DNA of 64,000 bases. Origin: Planctomycetota bacterium (GTDB taxonomy: Bacteria; Planctomycetota; UBA1135; GCA-002686595). The notes under the pieces are model-generated. The model was not told the origin of the DNA. It was given only the letters and a program-made list of their open reading frames with translations, and made no database searches. The stretch covers positions 1 through 64,000 of the forward strand of contig DUCM01000009.1 in NCBI GenBank assembly GCA_012959785.1. Reading direction: 5' to 3'. The translations under genes and the position numbers were made by a program. Of this stretch, positions 33,062 to 41,544 are shown piece by piece; the first letter of the stretch is position 1; each line of letters opens with the position of its first letter.

Positions 33062-34909
33062 CTAGGGGCGCGTTGAATCGCGGCGGGAGTTGAGGTAGAT
33101 CAGGAGGCCGATGCCACAGATGCCCACGAGGGCCGTGGCGTCGGGGGCGTCATGAAAGAGTTCAAGACGATGCTCTTCGAAACCGAAAAGGATCGTCACG
33201 CCCAGCACGAGTTCCAGGAGGGCTGAGCCCGTGATCAAACCGGCAGCGGTCAGGATCGACTCGTTGGTTTGGCGCTTGTGGCGGGCTTCGGCGGCGAAGC
33301 GGAAGAGGGCCCCCAAGAGAATGCCGGTGCCGATGGCGCCCGGCAGGTAGATGCCCACGGCGAGGGCCATGGCCGGCAGCATCAGGCCCTTCTTGTGGGC
33401 ACCTATCTCCAGCAGCACGGCCAACGCGCCCAGACCCAGGCCAGCGAAGATCGGCCACCAAGGCAGGTTCTGTTCGAGCAAGAGCCCAGTCACCAGGGTG
33501 GCGAACATCTTGCCCTGGGGCGCGGGCAGGGCCTCGCTACCGAGGCCCCAGGCGTTGTCGGCGACGAGGAGCACGATGGGCACCACCACCGAACCCACGG
33601 CGAGGCCCAGAATCTGGGCCAGGAAACCGTCCTGCACCCGCAGCCCTGAGAGTTGCATGGTTTTGTAGTCCTGGGAAGAGTCGTTGGCCGCACAGACCGC
33701 CACGCAGGCGCCCACCATCAAGGGCGTCAGGATCAGCACATCCTCGACTTGCGTGTGGCCCGCCACGAGGGCGGCCACGCACAACGCGAGGGTAGTGACG
33801 AAAATTGTGCCCGAAACCGGCGAGGCCGAGCTGCCGATTTGCAAGGAGAGGATCGCGCCCAGGCAGGTCATCAACATGGCCATGACCAGGATCGTGAAGG
33901 CCGATAGCAGGCTGAAGAGCCCGACGCCCGCCGTGGAAAAAAGCCACGCGAGGAGGATCACGATGCCCACCACAATGCTACCGAGGAGCTTGCTGCGCAT
34001 GCTGTGGTCGACGGTCAGGATCTCTGCCTCGCTCTCGGGGAGGGGCTCGCTCTGCAATTTTTTGAGGCCAAAGAACTTCACCAGGGAGAAGAGCACTGCC
34101 ACAAGCATGGTGGCACCCCCGGCCCAGCGCATGGTCTGTTCCATCTGGGCGCCGGTGGTGGCGAGGAAGCGTTCTGTCTTCCAGATCGATTCAGGCAGCA
34201 AGCCGCTCATGCCCCACTCGCCACCCATGCGGATCATGGCGCCGGTGAAAACCAAGAGGGCCGTGGGCAGGGTCAATAGTCCGCCGATGCCGATCAGCAA
34301 GGCGTCGAGGGGTAGGCGAAAGGCGAAGTCGTGGTCGTTGCGCGTCTCACGGAAGACCGCGAAGCTGCCGGCGAGGGCTCCCATCTTGGTGCACAGGGTG
34401 GCCGCGGCTCCGGCGCCCAGGGCGGCGAAGAGAGAACGGCCCATCTTGGGTCGCGCGCTGCGCTCGAGCACGGCCGAGCGGATCATGGTCTCGCAGGCGT
34501 GGGCTTCGGGAGCCGGCAGGGTAGGGTCGATGAGAAACTTCTTGGTGGCCAGCCCCACGAAACCAAAACCGATCAGAGAGCCGGCAAGACTCAGGATGAT
34601 CAGGGTCCAAAGATCCACTGGAGGAACCTCGAGTCCCTTCTGGCGGTAGACGATTTGCACCACCGGCGCGGTGAAGATCACTCCGGCGGTGACTGCCATG
34701 CCCGCCGAGCCCGCGACCTGGGCCATGTTCAAGAAGCGGCTGCCGCCCTGTCCTGCGGCGCGCTTGGCAAAAAGCCCCCAGGCGCAGAGGATCACCAGGG
34801 GGCTGATGCCCGGAGTGATGCCGGCCTTGAGACCGGCGATCACAAAGGTGCCCGAGAGCAGCGCGGTGATGAAGAGACCAAAGAGAATGGGGGCGAAGTC
34901 GCGTCTCAT
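33062..34909 (-). CDS. OPT-family oligopeptide/metal-chelate transporter
   Basis: 615 residues with about 14-16 hydrophobic segments. The family's usual first motif is here: AGLKAGITPGISPLVILCAWG, followed by NMAQVAGSAGMAVTAGVIFT. Other OPT patches are ANDSSQDYKTMQLSG and LPAMALAVGIYLPGAIGTGI. Bacterial OPT members import peptides or possibly metal-siderophore complexes, driven by proton flow. Monocistronic; divergent from the glycosyltransferase operon across 94 bases. Confidence 0.92.
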   Translation of the reverse strand: MRRDFAPILFGLFITALLSGTFVIAGLKAGITPGISPLVILCAWGLFAKRAAGQGGSRFLNMAQVAGSAGMAVTAGVIFTAPVVQIVYRQKGLEVPPVDLWTLIILSLAGSLIGFGFVGLATKKFLIDPTLPAPEAHACETMIRSAVLERSARPKMGRSLFAALGAGAAATLCTKMGALAGSFAVFRETRNDHDFAFRLPLDALLIGIGGLLTLPTALLVFTGAMIRMGGEWGMSGLLPESIWKTERFLATTGAQMEQTMRWAGGATMLVAVLFSLVKFFGLKKLQSEPLPESEAEILTVDHSMRSKLLGSIVVGIVILLAWLFSTAGVGLFSLLSAFTILVMAMLMTCLGAILSLQIGSSASPVSGTIFVTTLALCVAALVAGHTQVEDVLILTPLMVGACVAVCAANDSSQDYKTMQLSGLRVQDGFLAQILGLAVGSVVVPIVLLVADNAWGLGSEALPAPQGKMFATLVTGLLLEQNLPWWPIFAGLGLGALAVLLEIGAHKKGLMLPAMALAVGIYLPGAIGTGILLGALFRFAAEARHKRQTNESILTAAGLITGSALLELVLGVTILFGFEEHRLELFHDAPDATALVGICGIGLLIYLNSRRDSTRP

Positions 34910-34975
34910 GGAGTTGCTTGGCGGCTGGGGAGGGGAGCGGCGACCCTCACCCTACTCGCCGGCCTCCGGGGGCGG

Positions 34976-34981
34976 TACTCT
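34976..34981 (+). promoter_or_regulatory. Possible -10 element of the glycosyltransferase operon
   Basis: TACTCT lies 22 bases before the first glycosyltransferase ATG, in the only region upstream of that operon. A matching -35 is not clear. Confidence 0.3.
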
Positions 34982-35003
34982 TCAGTCCGAAGCGCCCATC
35001 GCC

Positions 35004-35969
35004 ATGCCGTCCTCGACCACGCCCTCCCTCTCGATCCTGCTGCCCACCTTCAACGGCGAGCCTGACCTGGAACGGCTCCTGCCCGCCCTTGCGGCCCAGG
35101 AGGCCGTGGGGGAGCTGCAACTGGTGGCGATCGACTCCTCCTCCACCGATCGCAGTCTCGAGCTTCTGGCCCGGGCCGGCGCCGAGGTTCAGGTCATCCC
35201 GCGCGCCGAGTTTGGCCACGGCACCACCCGCAACGCCCTGGCCAAAATGGCCCGCGGAGAGATCCTGGTTTTTCTCTCTCAGGATGCCCTGCCGGCCGAC
35301 AAGCATTTTTTGGCCGAGTTGACTGCGCCCTTCGAGGATCCGCAAGTGGCGGGGAGTTACGGGCGCATCCTGCCCAGGCCGGACACCGATCCCCTGGCCG
35401 CGCGCACGGTTCTGGCGGCACCCGAGGCCCGTGCGGAAGATCTGACTCGCGAACTTGAGGATGTCGACGCGATCTGGAGTCTGCCCGGCGACCAGCGCGC
35501 TTGTCACCTGCGCTTTAACAATGTGGCCTCGGCGGTGCGCGCTCCGGTTTTTGCGGACATCGAATTCCCCGAGTTGCCCTTTGGAGAGGACTTTGCCTGG
35601 GCTGCACGGGCCTTGAACGCGGGTTGGAAGATCCGCTTCGCGCCCAGGGCCGTGGCCCTGCATGCCCATGTCTACACGCCGCGCCAGGCCTTCGCGCGCT
35701 ATGCCATCGACGCGGCCTTCCACCGCGAAATCCACGGCCATCTCCTGCGCCCCAACCTGGCCTCCGTGGCCCGCGGGCTGGCCTTCGAGTTGCGCGAGGA
35801 CGCGCGTTATCTCTGGCCGCGAATGGGCCTCTGGGGCCTCAGTTGGCACATGCTGCGGGCTCCAGGGCTGCGTGGGGCCCAGATTCTCGGCCAGTGGTGG
35901 GGCAGTTGCTCCTACGGCCAGGCATTTTGGCCCGAGGAAGGCCCAGACCAGGGCGGATCGAGCCGATGA
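35004..35969 (+). CDS. Family 2 glycosyltransferase
   Basis: 321 residues from ATG 35004, which places SLSILLPTFNGEPDLERLL at the N-terminus as in GT2/GT-A folds. The nucleotide-sugar site shows AIDSSSTDRSLELL, the EFGHGTTRNALA motif seen in rhamnosyltransferase-like enzymes, and FLSQDALP in place of DxD. LPFGEDFAWAARALNAGWK provides the ED acceptor-base motif. The GT2 part of the next gene is clearly paralogous, with the same motifs in the same order. First gene of a four-gene glycosyltransferase operon for surface polysaccharide or glycoprotein synthesis. Confidence 0.88.
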   Translation: MPSSTTPSLSILLPTFNGEPDLERLLPALAAQEAVGELQLVAIDSSSTDRSLELLARAGAEVQVIPRAEFGHGTTRNALAKMARGEILVFLSQDALPADKHFLAELTAPFEDPQVAGSYGRILPRPDTDPLAARTVLAAPEARAEDLTRELEDVDAIWSLPGDQRACHLRFNNVASAVRAPVFADIEFPELPFGEDFAWAARALNAGWKIRFAPRAVALHAHVYTPRQAFARYAIDAAFHREIHGHLLRPNLASVARGLAFELREDARYLWPRMGLWGLSWHMLRAPGLRGAQILGQWWGSCSYGQAFWPEEGPDQGGSSR

Positions 35970-36024
35970 GCTGTGGTGGGGGCTGTTTGCCTTTGGTTTA
36001 GTAGGCCAGCATTTCCACTCCACC

Positions 36025-38760
36025 ATGCAACCTATTCGCTCCGTCTCCATCTTGATGCCCACCTACCAGGGGCTGGAGTTTTTGAGTCGGGTGCTCGCCG
36101 CCCTGGCCGAGCAGCGCCTGAAGATCCCCTGGGATCTTTCGGTCATCGACTCCTCTTCGACGGACGGGACCTGGGAGTTGTTGGAGAGTTGCGCGGCGGA
36201 CTTTCCCGTGCCCTTCACGCGCCAGTGCATCGAGTCCGTGGAGTTCGACCACGGCGACACGCGCAACCTGCTGGCGGCCCAGTCAAAGGGTGACCTGCTC
36301 GTCTTCCTGACCCAGGACGCCATCGTCATGGGCAGCGATTGGTTGGCGCAGTTGGTGAAAAACTTTAATGACGACAAAGTCGGCGCGGCCTACTGTCGAA
36401 ATTTGCCGCGGCCCGACGCCGAACTCTTGACACGTGTCTTCAGTCAGACCGATCCCGGTTATCTCGCCGGACGGCGCGAGACGAGCATCGAGGATCACGA
36501 GGCCTACGGCGAACTCGACCCCGGAGAGAAGCGGCTGCTCTACAACTTCAACGATGTGGCCTCGGCCGTGCGTCGCGAGTTGTGGGAACGCCATCCCTTC
36601 CCGCGCACGGCCTTTGGCGAGGACATCTTGATGGCGCGCGCCCTGCTCGAAGCGGGCTACACCGTGGTCTACGACGACCAGGCCACGGTGGAGCACAGTC
36701 ACGACTACACGCCAACGGAGTGCCGCACCCGGGCCGAGATCGACGGCCGTTTCAATGCCGAGTGGCTCGACCGCATTGCGGTGGCCTCGAAGAAGGACGC
36801 TCGCACCCTGGTGGGGCGCCAGCTTGAAATCGACGAAAGAGCCCTGCGGGCGGACGGCTTGGCGAGCGCTGACCTCGCCCGTGAACTCAAGCGCGCCAAG
36901 GCCCTGCGCGAGGCAACATTCATGGGGCTCTACGAGGGCGGGCGTTCCAGTGTGCGCTTTCCCGCCAGTCGGCTCCTACAAAAGACCCAACTCAAGATCC
37001 TCTATGTGGTCCACGGCTTTCCGCCCGACACCTGGGCCGGGACCGAGATCTACACCTTCAACCTGGCTAGCGAGATGCAGCGCCTGGGCCACAGCTGCAC
37101 TGTCCTGTGCCGCGTGCCCGCCACGGCCGAGGAGCCCGACTTCCACCTGGAGACGAGCCAATTCCAGGGTCTGCGCGTCCTGCGCCTGGTCCATCGACTC
37201 GATCACAAGAGCCTGCGACAGAGCTACCAACACGATGAGGCCGAAGAGGCCTTCGCCCGGGTTCTGGCCCGGGAAGCACCGGATCTTGTTCACTTCCAGC
37301 ACCTGATCCACACCTCGGCCGGTCTGGTGCAGGTGGCTCGGGAACAAAAACTCGCCACGGTTATCACCTGCCATGACTACTGGGGCTTGTGTGCCCGCGT
37401 GCAACTGATCCGCCCCGACGGTGTGATCTGCGAAGAGAACCAGGGCGCGGGCTGTTTCTTGTGCGTCAAGGAAAAGGGCCAGGGCGAAATTGGGCGCCTG
37501 GCAAGACTCGATGCCCTCGCCAGCCCCCTGCTCGATGCCCTTGAGGGCGGCCTGCGCCGGGGCAGTCAACTCGTGGGCAAGTCTGAGGGTCGTTGGCAAG
37601 GCTTTGGCGAGATGCGTGCGCGCCACGACTTCGTCACGGCAGCCTACGCCGCGGCCGACCTGCGCATCAGCCCCAGTCGCTTCTTACGCGACCGCTATCT
37701 GGCGAGCGGCAAGTTTGATCCTCACACATTCATTTTCTCCGACAACGGCATGCGCACCGACCACGTCGAGGCCCTGAAAAAGCAGCCCGATCGCGAGGGC
37801 CGCGTGCGCTTCGGTTTCGTGGGGAGTCTCGTCTGGTACAAGGGCGGCGAGGTGCTCATGCGCGCCATGGCTGAACTGGATCGCCCCCGCGCCCTCTTGA
37901 ATGTCTACGGCCCCTGGGATCCAGAGGGCGATGAGCACCACGGGGAACTCGAGAGGCTAGCCCGGGGCGCAGCGGTGGAGTTCAAGGGGCGCTTCGACAA
38001 CTCGCGCCTTTCCGAAGTGTACAGCCAAATTGATGTCCTCATCGTGCCCTCCATCTGGTTCGAAAATTCGCCCATCACCATCCACGAGGCCTATCTGACC
38101 CGCACCCCGGTGCTGGCCAGCGATATTGGCGGAATGGCTGAGTTTGTGCGCGATGGCGTCGATGGGCTGCACTTCAAGGTGGCTGATCCTTCGGATCTGG
38201 CCGCCAAGATGCGACGCTTCGTGGACGAGCCCGGCCTGCTGGCCGAGCTGTCGCAGGATTTCATGAGCATCAAGACCCTCGAGCAGAACGCCCTGGAGAC
38301 CGAGTTTCGTTACCGCGGGTTGTGTTCGCGGGTGCGTGGCGCAGCGTCGCCGGCGCGTATGGTCTTGATGCGCGCCACTGGAGCCATGAGCGCTCTGCGC
38401 CTTGGCGCGGTGGAAGACCAGGGCGCCAGCCTGGCGCTCCTGCGCCCCGAACCCGGTACTGCCATCGAGTTCGATCTCGAAGGCTCGGGAGGCGGCCGGC
38501 GCGAAGTGCGCGTGCGCCAACAGGTCGTGGGCGCCGAGTCGGAGATCGTGCTGGGCGGAATCCTCAAGGTCGACGGCGAGACCCTCGCGACCCTGAGCGA
38601 TGTCCGCGGCGAGGGCGAGGACCGCGAGGATGTGTCGGTATTTCCTGTGGACCTGCCCGCTGGCGCGGCACGCCTGCGCCTCGAGCCGGGGCCGGGCCGC
38701 TTCCTGCGGGTGGCCACAGTGGAAATTGTCAGGACAGATACCGAGGAGGCTTCCCGATGA
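36025..38760 (+). CDS. GT2-GT4 fusion glycosyltransferase with extra C-terminal domain
   Basis: 911 residues from ATG 36025. Domain 1 (~1-300) is GT2: SILMPTYQGLEFLSRVLAAL, VIDSSSTDGTWELL, EFDHGDTRNLL, FLTQDAIVM, FGEDILMARALLEAGY. Domain 2 (~316-770) is GT4/GT-B: ILYVVHGFPPDTWAGTEIY, FHFSDNG-type acceptor region, FVGSLVWYKGGEVLMRAM, and the E-x7-E region ENSPITIHEAYLTRTPVLAS. The last ~140 residues are beta-rich and unrecognised. The protein probably adds two different sugars in sequence. It overlaps the next gene by four bases (ATGA). Confidence 0.88.
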   Translation: MQPIRSVSILMPTYQGLEFLSRVLAALAEQRLKIPWDLSVIDSSSTDGTWELLESCAADFPVPFTRQCIESVEFDHGDTRNLLAAQSKGDLLVFLTQDAIVMGSDWLAQLVKNFNDDKVGAAYCRNLPRPDAELLTRVFSQTDPGYLAGRRETSIEDHEAYGELDPGEKRLLYNFNDVASAVRRELWERHPFPRTAFGEDILMARALLEAGYTVVYDDQATVEHSHDYTPTECRTRAEIDGRFNAEWLDRIAVASKKDARTLVGRQLEIDERALRADGLASADLARELKRAKALREATFMGLYEGGRSSVRFPASRLLQKTQLKILYVVHGFPPDTWAGTEIYTFNLASEMQRLGHSCTVLCRVPATAEEPDFHLETSQFQGLRVLRLVHRLDHKSLRQSYQHDEAEEAFARVLAREAPDLVHFQHLIHTSAGLVQVAREQKLATVITCHDYWGLCARVQLIRPDGVICEENQGAGCFLCVKEKGQGEIGRLARLDALASPLLDALEGGLRRGSQLVGKSEGRWQGFGEMRARHDFVTAAYAAADLRISPSRFLRDRYLASGKFDPHTFIFSDNGMRTDHVEALKKQPDREGRVRFGFVGSLVWYKGGEVLMRAMAELDRPRALLNVYGPWDPEGDEHHGELERLARGAAVEFKGRFDNSRLSEVYSQIDVLIVPSIWFENSPITIHEAYLTRTPVLASDIGGMAEFVRDGVDGLHFKVADPSDLAAKMRRFVDEPGLLAELSQDFMSIKTLEQNALETEFRYRGLCSRVRGAASPARMVLMRATGAMSALRLGAVEDQGASLALLRPEPGTAIEFDLEGSGGGRREVRVRQQVVGAESEIVLGGILKVDGETLATLSDVRGEGEDREDVSVFPVDLPAGAARLRLEPGPGRFLRVATVEIVRTDTEEASR

Positions 38761-40067
38761 GTGCGCTCTTCGGCCGCAAGGGTGGGAGGCTTTCCTCCAA
38801 GAAACCCGTCAAGGGAGCCAGCCGTCCCCCGGCCGATCCCCTCGAACTCGCAGTGCAACTGGGGGAGGCCCTGGTGCAGAAAGAACTCCCGCGCTGCTCG
38901 ATCATCATCCTCAACCTCAACGGCCGCCATCATCTGCGGCCCTGCTTTGAGACCCTCAAGAATCTCGACTATCCCAGGGACCGATTTGAGGTGGTCCTGG
39001 TGGACAACGGCTCCAGCGATGGCAGCGTGGAGGAACTCAAGAGGGACCACAGTTGGGTGCGCTTGCTTGAGAATGAGCGCAACCTGGGTTTCAGCGTGGG
39101 CTGCAACCAGGGCGCGGAGGCCGCCACGGATGCCGAGGTGTTGGTCTTCATCAACAACGACATGCGCGTGGACAAGGGGTTCTTGCGCGAACTGGTTTCG
39201 CCCCTCGTGCGTGGAGAGTGCCAGTCCACCACGGGTAAGATGTTTTCCTGGGATGGCAAGCTGATCAACAGTGCCGGGGGCGGGATGAATTTCTACGGCA
39301 TTGGCATCCAGCGCGGCCTCGATGCAAAGCCAGGCAGCGACTACGACTGGCCGCGCAAGACCCTCTTTGCCTGCGGCGGCGCCATGGCCATGGCGCGCGA
39401 TTTGTATTTGGAGTTGGGCGGCTTCGACTCGGAGTTCTTTGCCTACTACGAGGATGTGGACCTCGGCTGGCGCTCCTGGGTTCAGGGCCATGAGGCCTGG
39501 TATGTGCCCGCTGCGGTTTGCTACCACCACCATTCGAGCACTTCCAGGCGCCTGCCCGTGGAGATGATCCGGCTCTTGCAGGTGCGCAATCCCCAGCTCG
39601 CTTGTTTCAAGAACTACGACGACCAGAACCTGCGCAGAATCTTGCCCGCCATGCTGGCTCTCGCTCTCCGGCGAACCCTGCTCCAGAGCGGCCTCGGGGA
39701 CGACAGGGGGTTCCGCATCGAGGACGCCGAGCAAGTCGCCGGCGGCCCCGTGCGACGCCTGCTCGAAAAGGCCCGCGGCCAACGGGGGGACACGATTCCC
39801 ATCAAGCGCGCCGCCGCCGCCGACCTGATCGGCATCAACGATTTGTTGGGCCGATTCGATCACTGGACCGAGCGCCGCGCCGAAGTCCAGGAGAAGCGCA
39901 AGCGAGAGGATGCTGAGATCTTTCGCCTCTTCCTGGCACCAAAATGGTGCATCGAGGAAGAGCCTGGCTACCGTGAGTTGCAGTCGGGGCTGACATCGCT
40001 GTTGGGCCTCGATAAACTCTTCCAGGACCTGACCGAGCCCGGTTCCGTGCCACCCCGTTCCAGGTGA
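38757..40067 (+). CDS. Family 2 glycosyltransferase (rhamnosyltransferase-like)
   Basis: 436 residues. A ~45-residue basic N-terminal extension precedes the GT2 domain: CSIIILNLNGRHHLRPCFE, VLVDNGSSDGSVEEL, ENERNLGFSVGCNQGA, FINNDMRVDKGF (DxD-like), GGFDSEFFAYYEDVDLGWR. These are the motifs of WbbL-type rhamnosyl/galactofuranosyl transferases. A ~150-residue helical C-terminal region has no family I recognise. Start ATG 38757 overlaps the fusion gene; the stop overlaps the following gene. Confidence 0.88.
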   Translation: MSALFGRKGGRLSSKKPVKGASRPPADPLELAVQLGEALVQKELPRCSIIILNLNGRHHLRPCFETLKNLDYPRDRFEVVLVDNGSSDGSVEELKRDHSWVRLLENERNLGFSVGCNQGAEAATDAEVLVFINNDMRVDKGFLRELVSPLVRGECQSTTGKMFSWDGKLINSAGGGMNFYGIGIQRGLDAKPGSDYDWPRKTLFACGGAMAMARDLYLELGGFDSEFFAYYEDVDLGWRSWVQGHEAWYVPAAVCYHHHSSTSRRLPVEMIRLLQVRNPQLACFKNYDDQNLRRILPAMLALALRRTLLQSGLGDDRGFRIEDAEQVAGGPVRRLLEKARGQRGDTIPIKRAAAADLIGINDLLGRFDHWTERRAEVQEKRKREDAEIFRLFLAPKWCIEEEPGYRELQSGLTSLLGLDKLFQDLTEPGSVPPRSR

Positions 40068-40762
40068 TGCCCATGAAGTTGTCCGTAGTGATGCCCGTCT
40101 ACAACGAGGAGAAGACCCTCGAGGAGATCGTGGCTGCCGTGCTGGCGACGCCCTATGAGATTCAGCTTGTGCTTGTGAACGATGCCTCGCGCGACGGCAC
40201 CCGCAAGATCCTGGATCGCTTGGCCCTGGAACACGACGAACTCGAGGTATATCACCACGACATCAATATGGGCAAAGGCGCCGCCCTCGCCACGGGCTTC
40301 AAGTATGTGCGCGGCGATGTGGTTCTGATTCAGGACGCCGACCTCGAGTACGACCCGGGGGACTACCCGCTGCTCCTGCGGCCGATCCTCGAGGGCAAGG
40401 CCGATGTGGTCTACGGCAGCCGTTTTTTGGGCGGCGCTTATGTGCGCGTGCACCTGTTCTGGCACTACCTGGGCAACCGCCTGTTGACCTTGGTGAGCAA
40501 CATGTTCACCAACCTCAACCTGACCGATATGGAGACCTGTTACAAGGTCATGAAGATCGAGGTCGCCCAAAAGCTCGACATCCAATCGCGCACCTTCGCC
40601 GTGGAACCGGAGATGACGGCCAAGATCGCCAAGATGCGTTGCCGTGTCTTTGAGGTGCCTATCAGCTACGCCGGCCGCGACTACGACGAGGGCAAGAAGA
40701 TCGGCTTGAAGGACGCCTTCATTGCCATCTGGGCCATCGTGCGCTGGCACTTTGCGGGCTAG
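40067..40762 (+). CDS. Dolichyl-phosphate-mannose-synthase-like GT2
   Basis: 231 residues. Motifs match the DPM1/polyprenyl-phosphate glycosyltransferase group: KLSVVMPVYNEEKTLEEIV, VNDASRDGTRKIL, NMGKGAALATGFKYVRGD, IQDADLEYDPGDYP, YGSRF. It lacks a C-terminal membrane domain, so it is a soluble or peripheral enzyme that charges a lipid phosphate with a sugar used by later transferases. Possible starts are GTG 40064, ATG 40067 and ATG 40073; 40067 overlaps the upstream stop and 40073 gives the most typical N-terminus. Its end overlaps the convergent hydrolase by four bases. Confidence 0.88.
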   Translation: MPMKLSVVMPVYNEEKTLEEIVAAVLATPYEIQLVLVNDASRDGTRKILDRLALEHDELEVYHHDINMGKGAALATGFKYVRGDVVLIQDADLEYDPGDYPLLLRPILEGKADVVYGSRFLGGAYVRVHLFWHYLGNRLLTLVSNMFTNLNLTDMETCYKVMKIEVAQKLDIQSRTFAVEPEMTAKIAKMRCRVFEVPISYAGRDYDEGKKIGLKDAFIAIWAIVRWHFAG

Positions 40763-41544
40763 ACCGCGAGGTTCTCGCCCACCTGATCCTGGGAGGCGAC
40801 GATCACCCGCACGCGCTCGAGGCCCAAGCCGGCCAGCGCTTCTTGGGCCGCGGCCAGAGCCAGGCCGGGTGTGTTGTTGTGGGCCGAGAGGTGGGCCAGG
40901 ACCAGGGTGTGCAGGTCGGGGCCCGCGAGCTGCCCCAGTAGCTTGGCCGCCTGGACATTGGAGAGGTGCCCGCGGCCGCCCGAGATGCGGCGCTTCAGGG
41001 TCTCGGGATAGGGGCCCTCGCGCAACATTTGAGCGTCGTAGTTGAACTCCAGCACCAAGAGCTGAGCGCCCTTGAGGTGCCGCGCCACCTCGGGACAGGG
41101 TTGGCCGATGTCGGTCAGGATCACGGCGCAGCGGCCCTCGTGTTCGAGCTTGAAGGCCACCGTGGGGTCGCAGTCGTGGGGCAGCAACACCGGCGTGTAG
41201 GTCACTTCTCCCTCGCCGCGTTCGGGCAGTAGGGTATGGGCTCGGCCGATGCGGAGGGCGTGTTTGTCAGGAGCGCGCGCCAAACCGCGGTGGGTCAAGA
41301 TGGCCTCAGCGGCGTGCAGGACGGCGTGCTGGCGCTTGGCCACAGCTCCCGCCGAACGGGAGTGGTCGCGGTGTCCGTGGGTCACGAGCAGGTGGTCGAG
41401 GTTGCGCGGGCCGACATGGGCGGCGGCGAAGCGTTCGGAGAGGGCGCGCACACCCAGGCCAGCGTCAACCAACAGTTGCAGGTCGCCAGCGCGCACGAGG
41501 GTCGCGTTGCCTTTGCTTCCGCTAGAGAGAACTTGCAGGTGCAC
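40759..41544 (-). CDS. Metallo-beta-lactamase-fold hydrolase (YycJ/WalJ-like)
   Basis: 261 residues. Starts HLQVLSSGSKGNATLVRAGD, the YycJ-type opening, then the zinc motif THGHRDHS (HxHxDH), HD in VLLPHDCDPTVAF, and LSAHNNTP late in the protein. The family has been linked to exonuclease or DNA-repair functions in Firmicutes; a general phosphodiesterase is also possible. It is the last gene of the minus-strand phosphate-transport group and overlaps the upstream membrane-protein gene by 23 bases. Confidence 0.83.
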   Translation of the reverse strand: MHLQVLSSGSKGNATLVRAGDLQLLVDAGLGVRALSERFAAAHVGPRNLDHLLVTHGHRDHSRSAGAVAKRQHAVLHAAEAILTHRGLARAPDKHALRIGRAHTLLPERGEGEVTYTPVLLPHDCDPTVAFKLEHEGRCAVILTDIGQPCPEVARHLKGAQLLVLEFNYDAQMLREGPYPETLKRRISGGRGHLSNVQAAKLLGQLAGPDLHTLVLAHLSAHNNTPGLALAAAQEALAGLGLERVRVIVASQDQVGENLAV

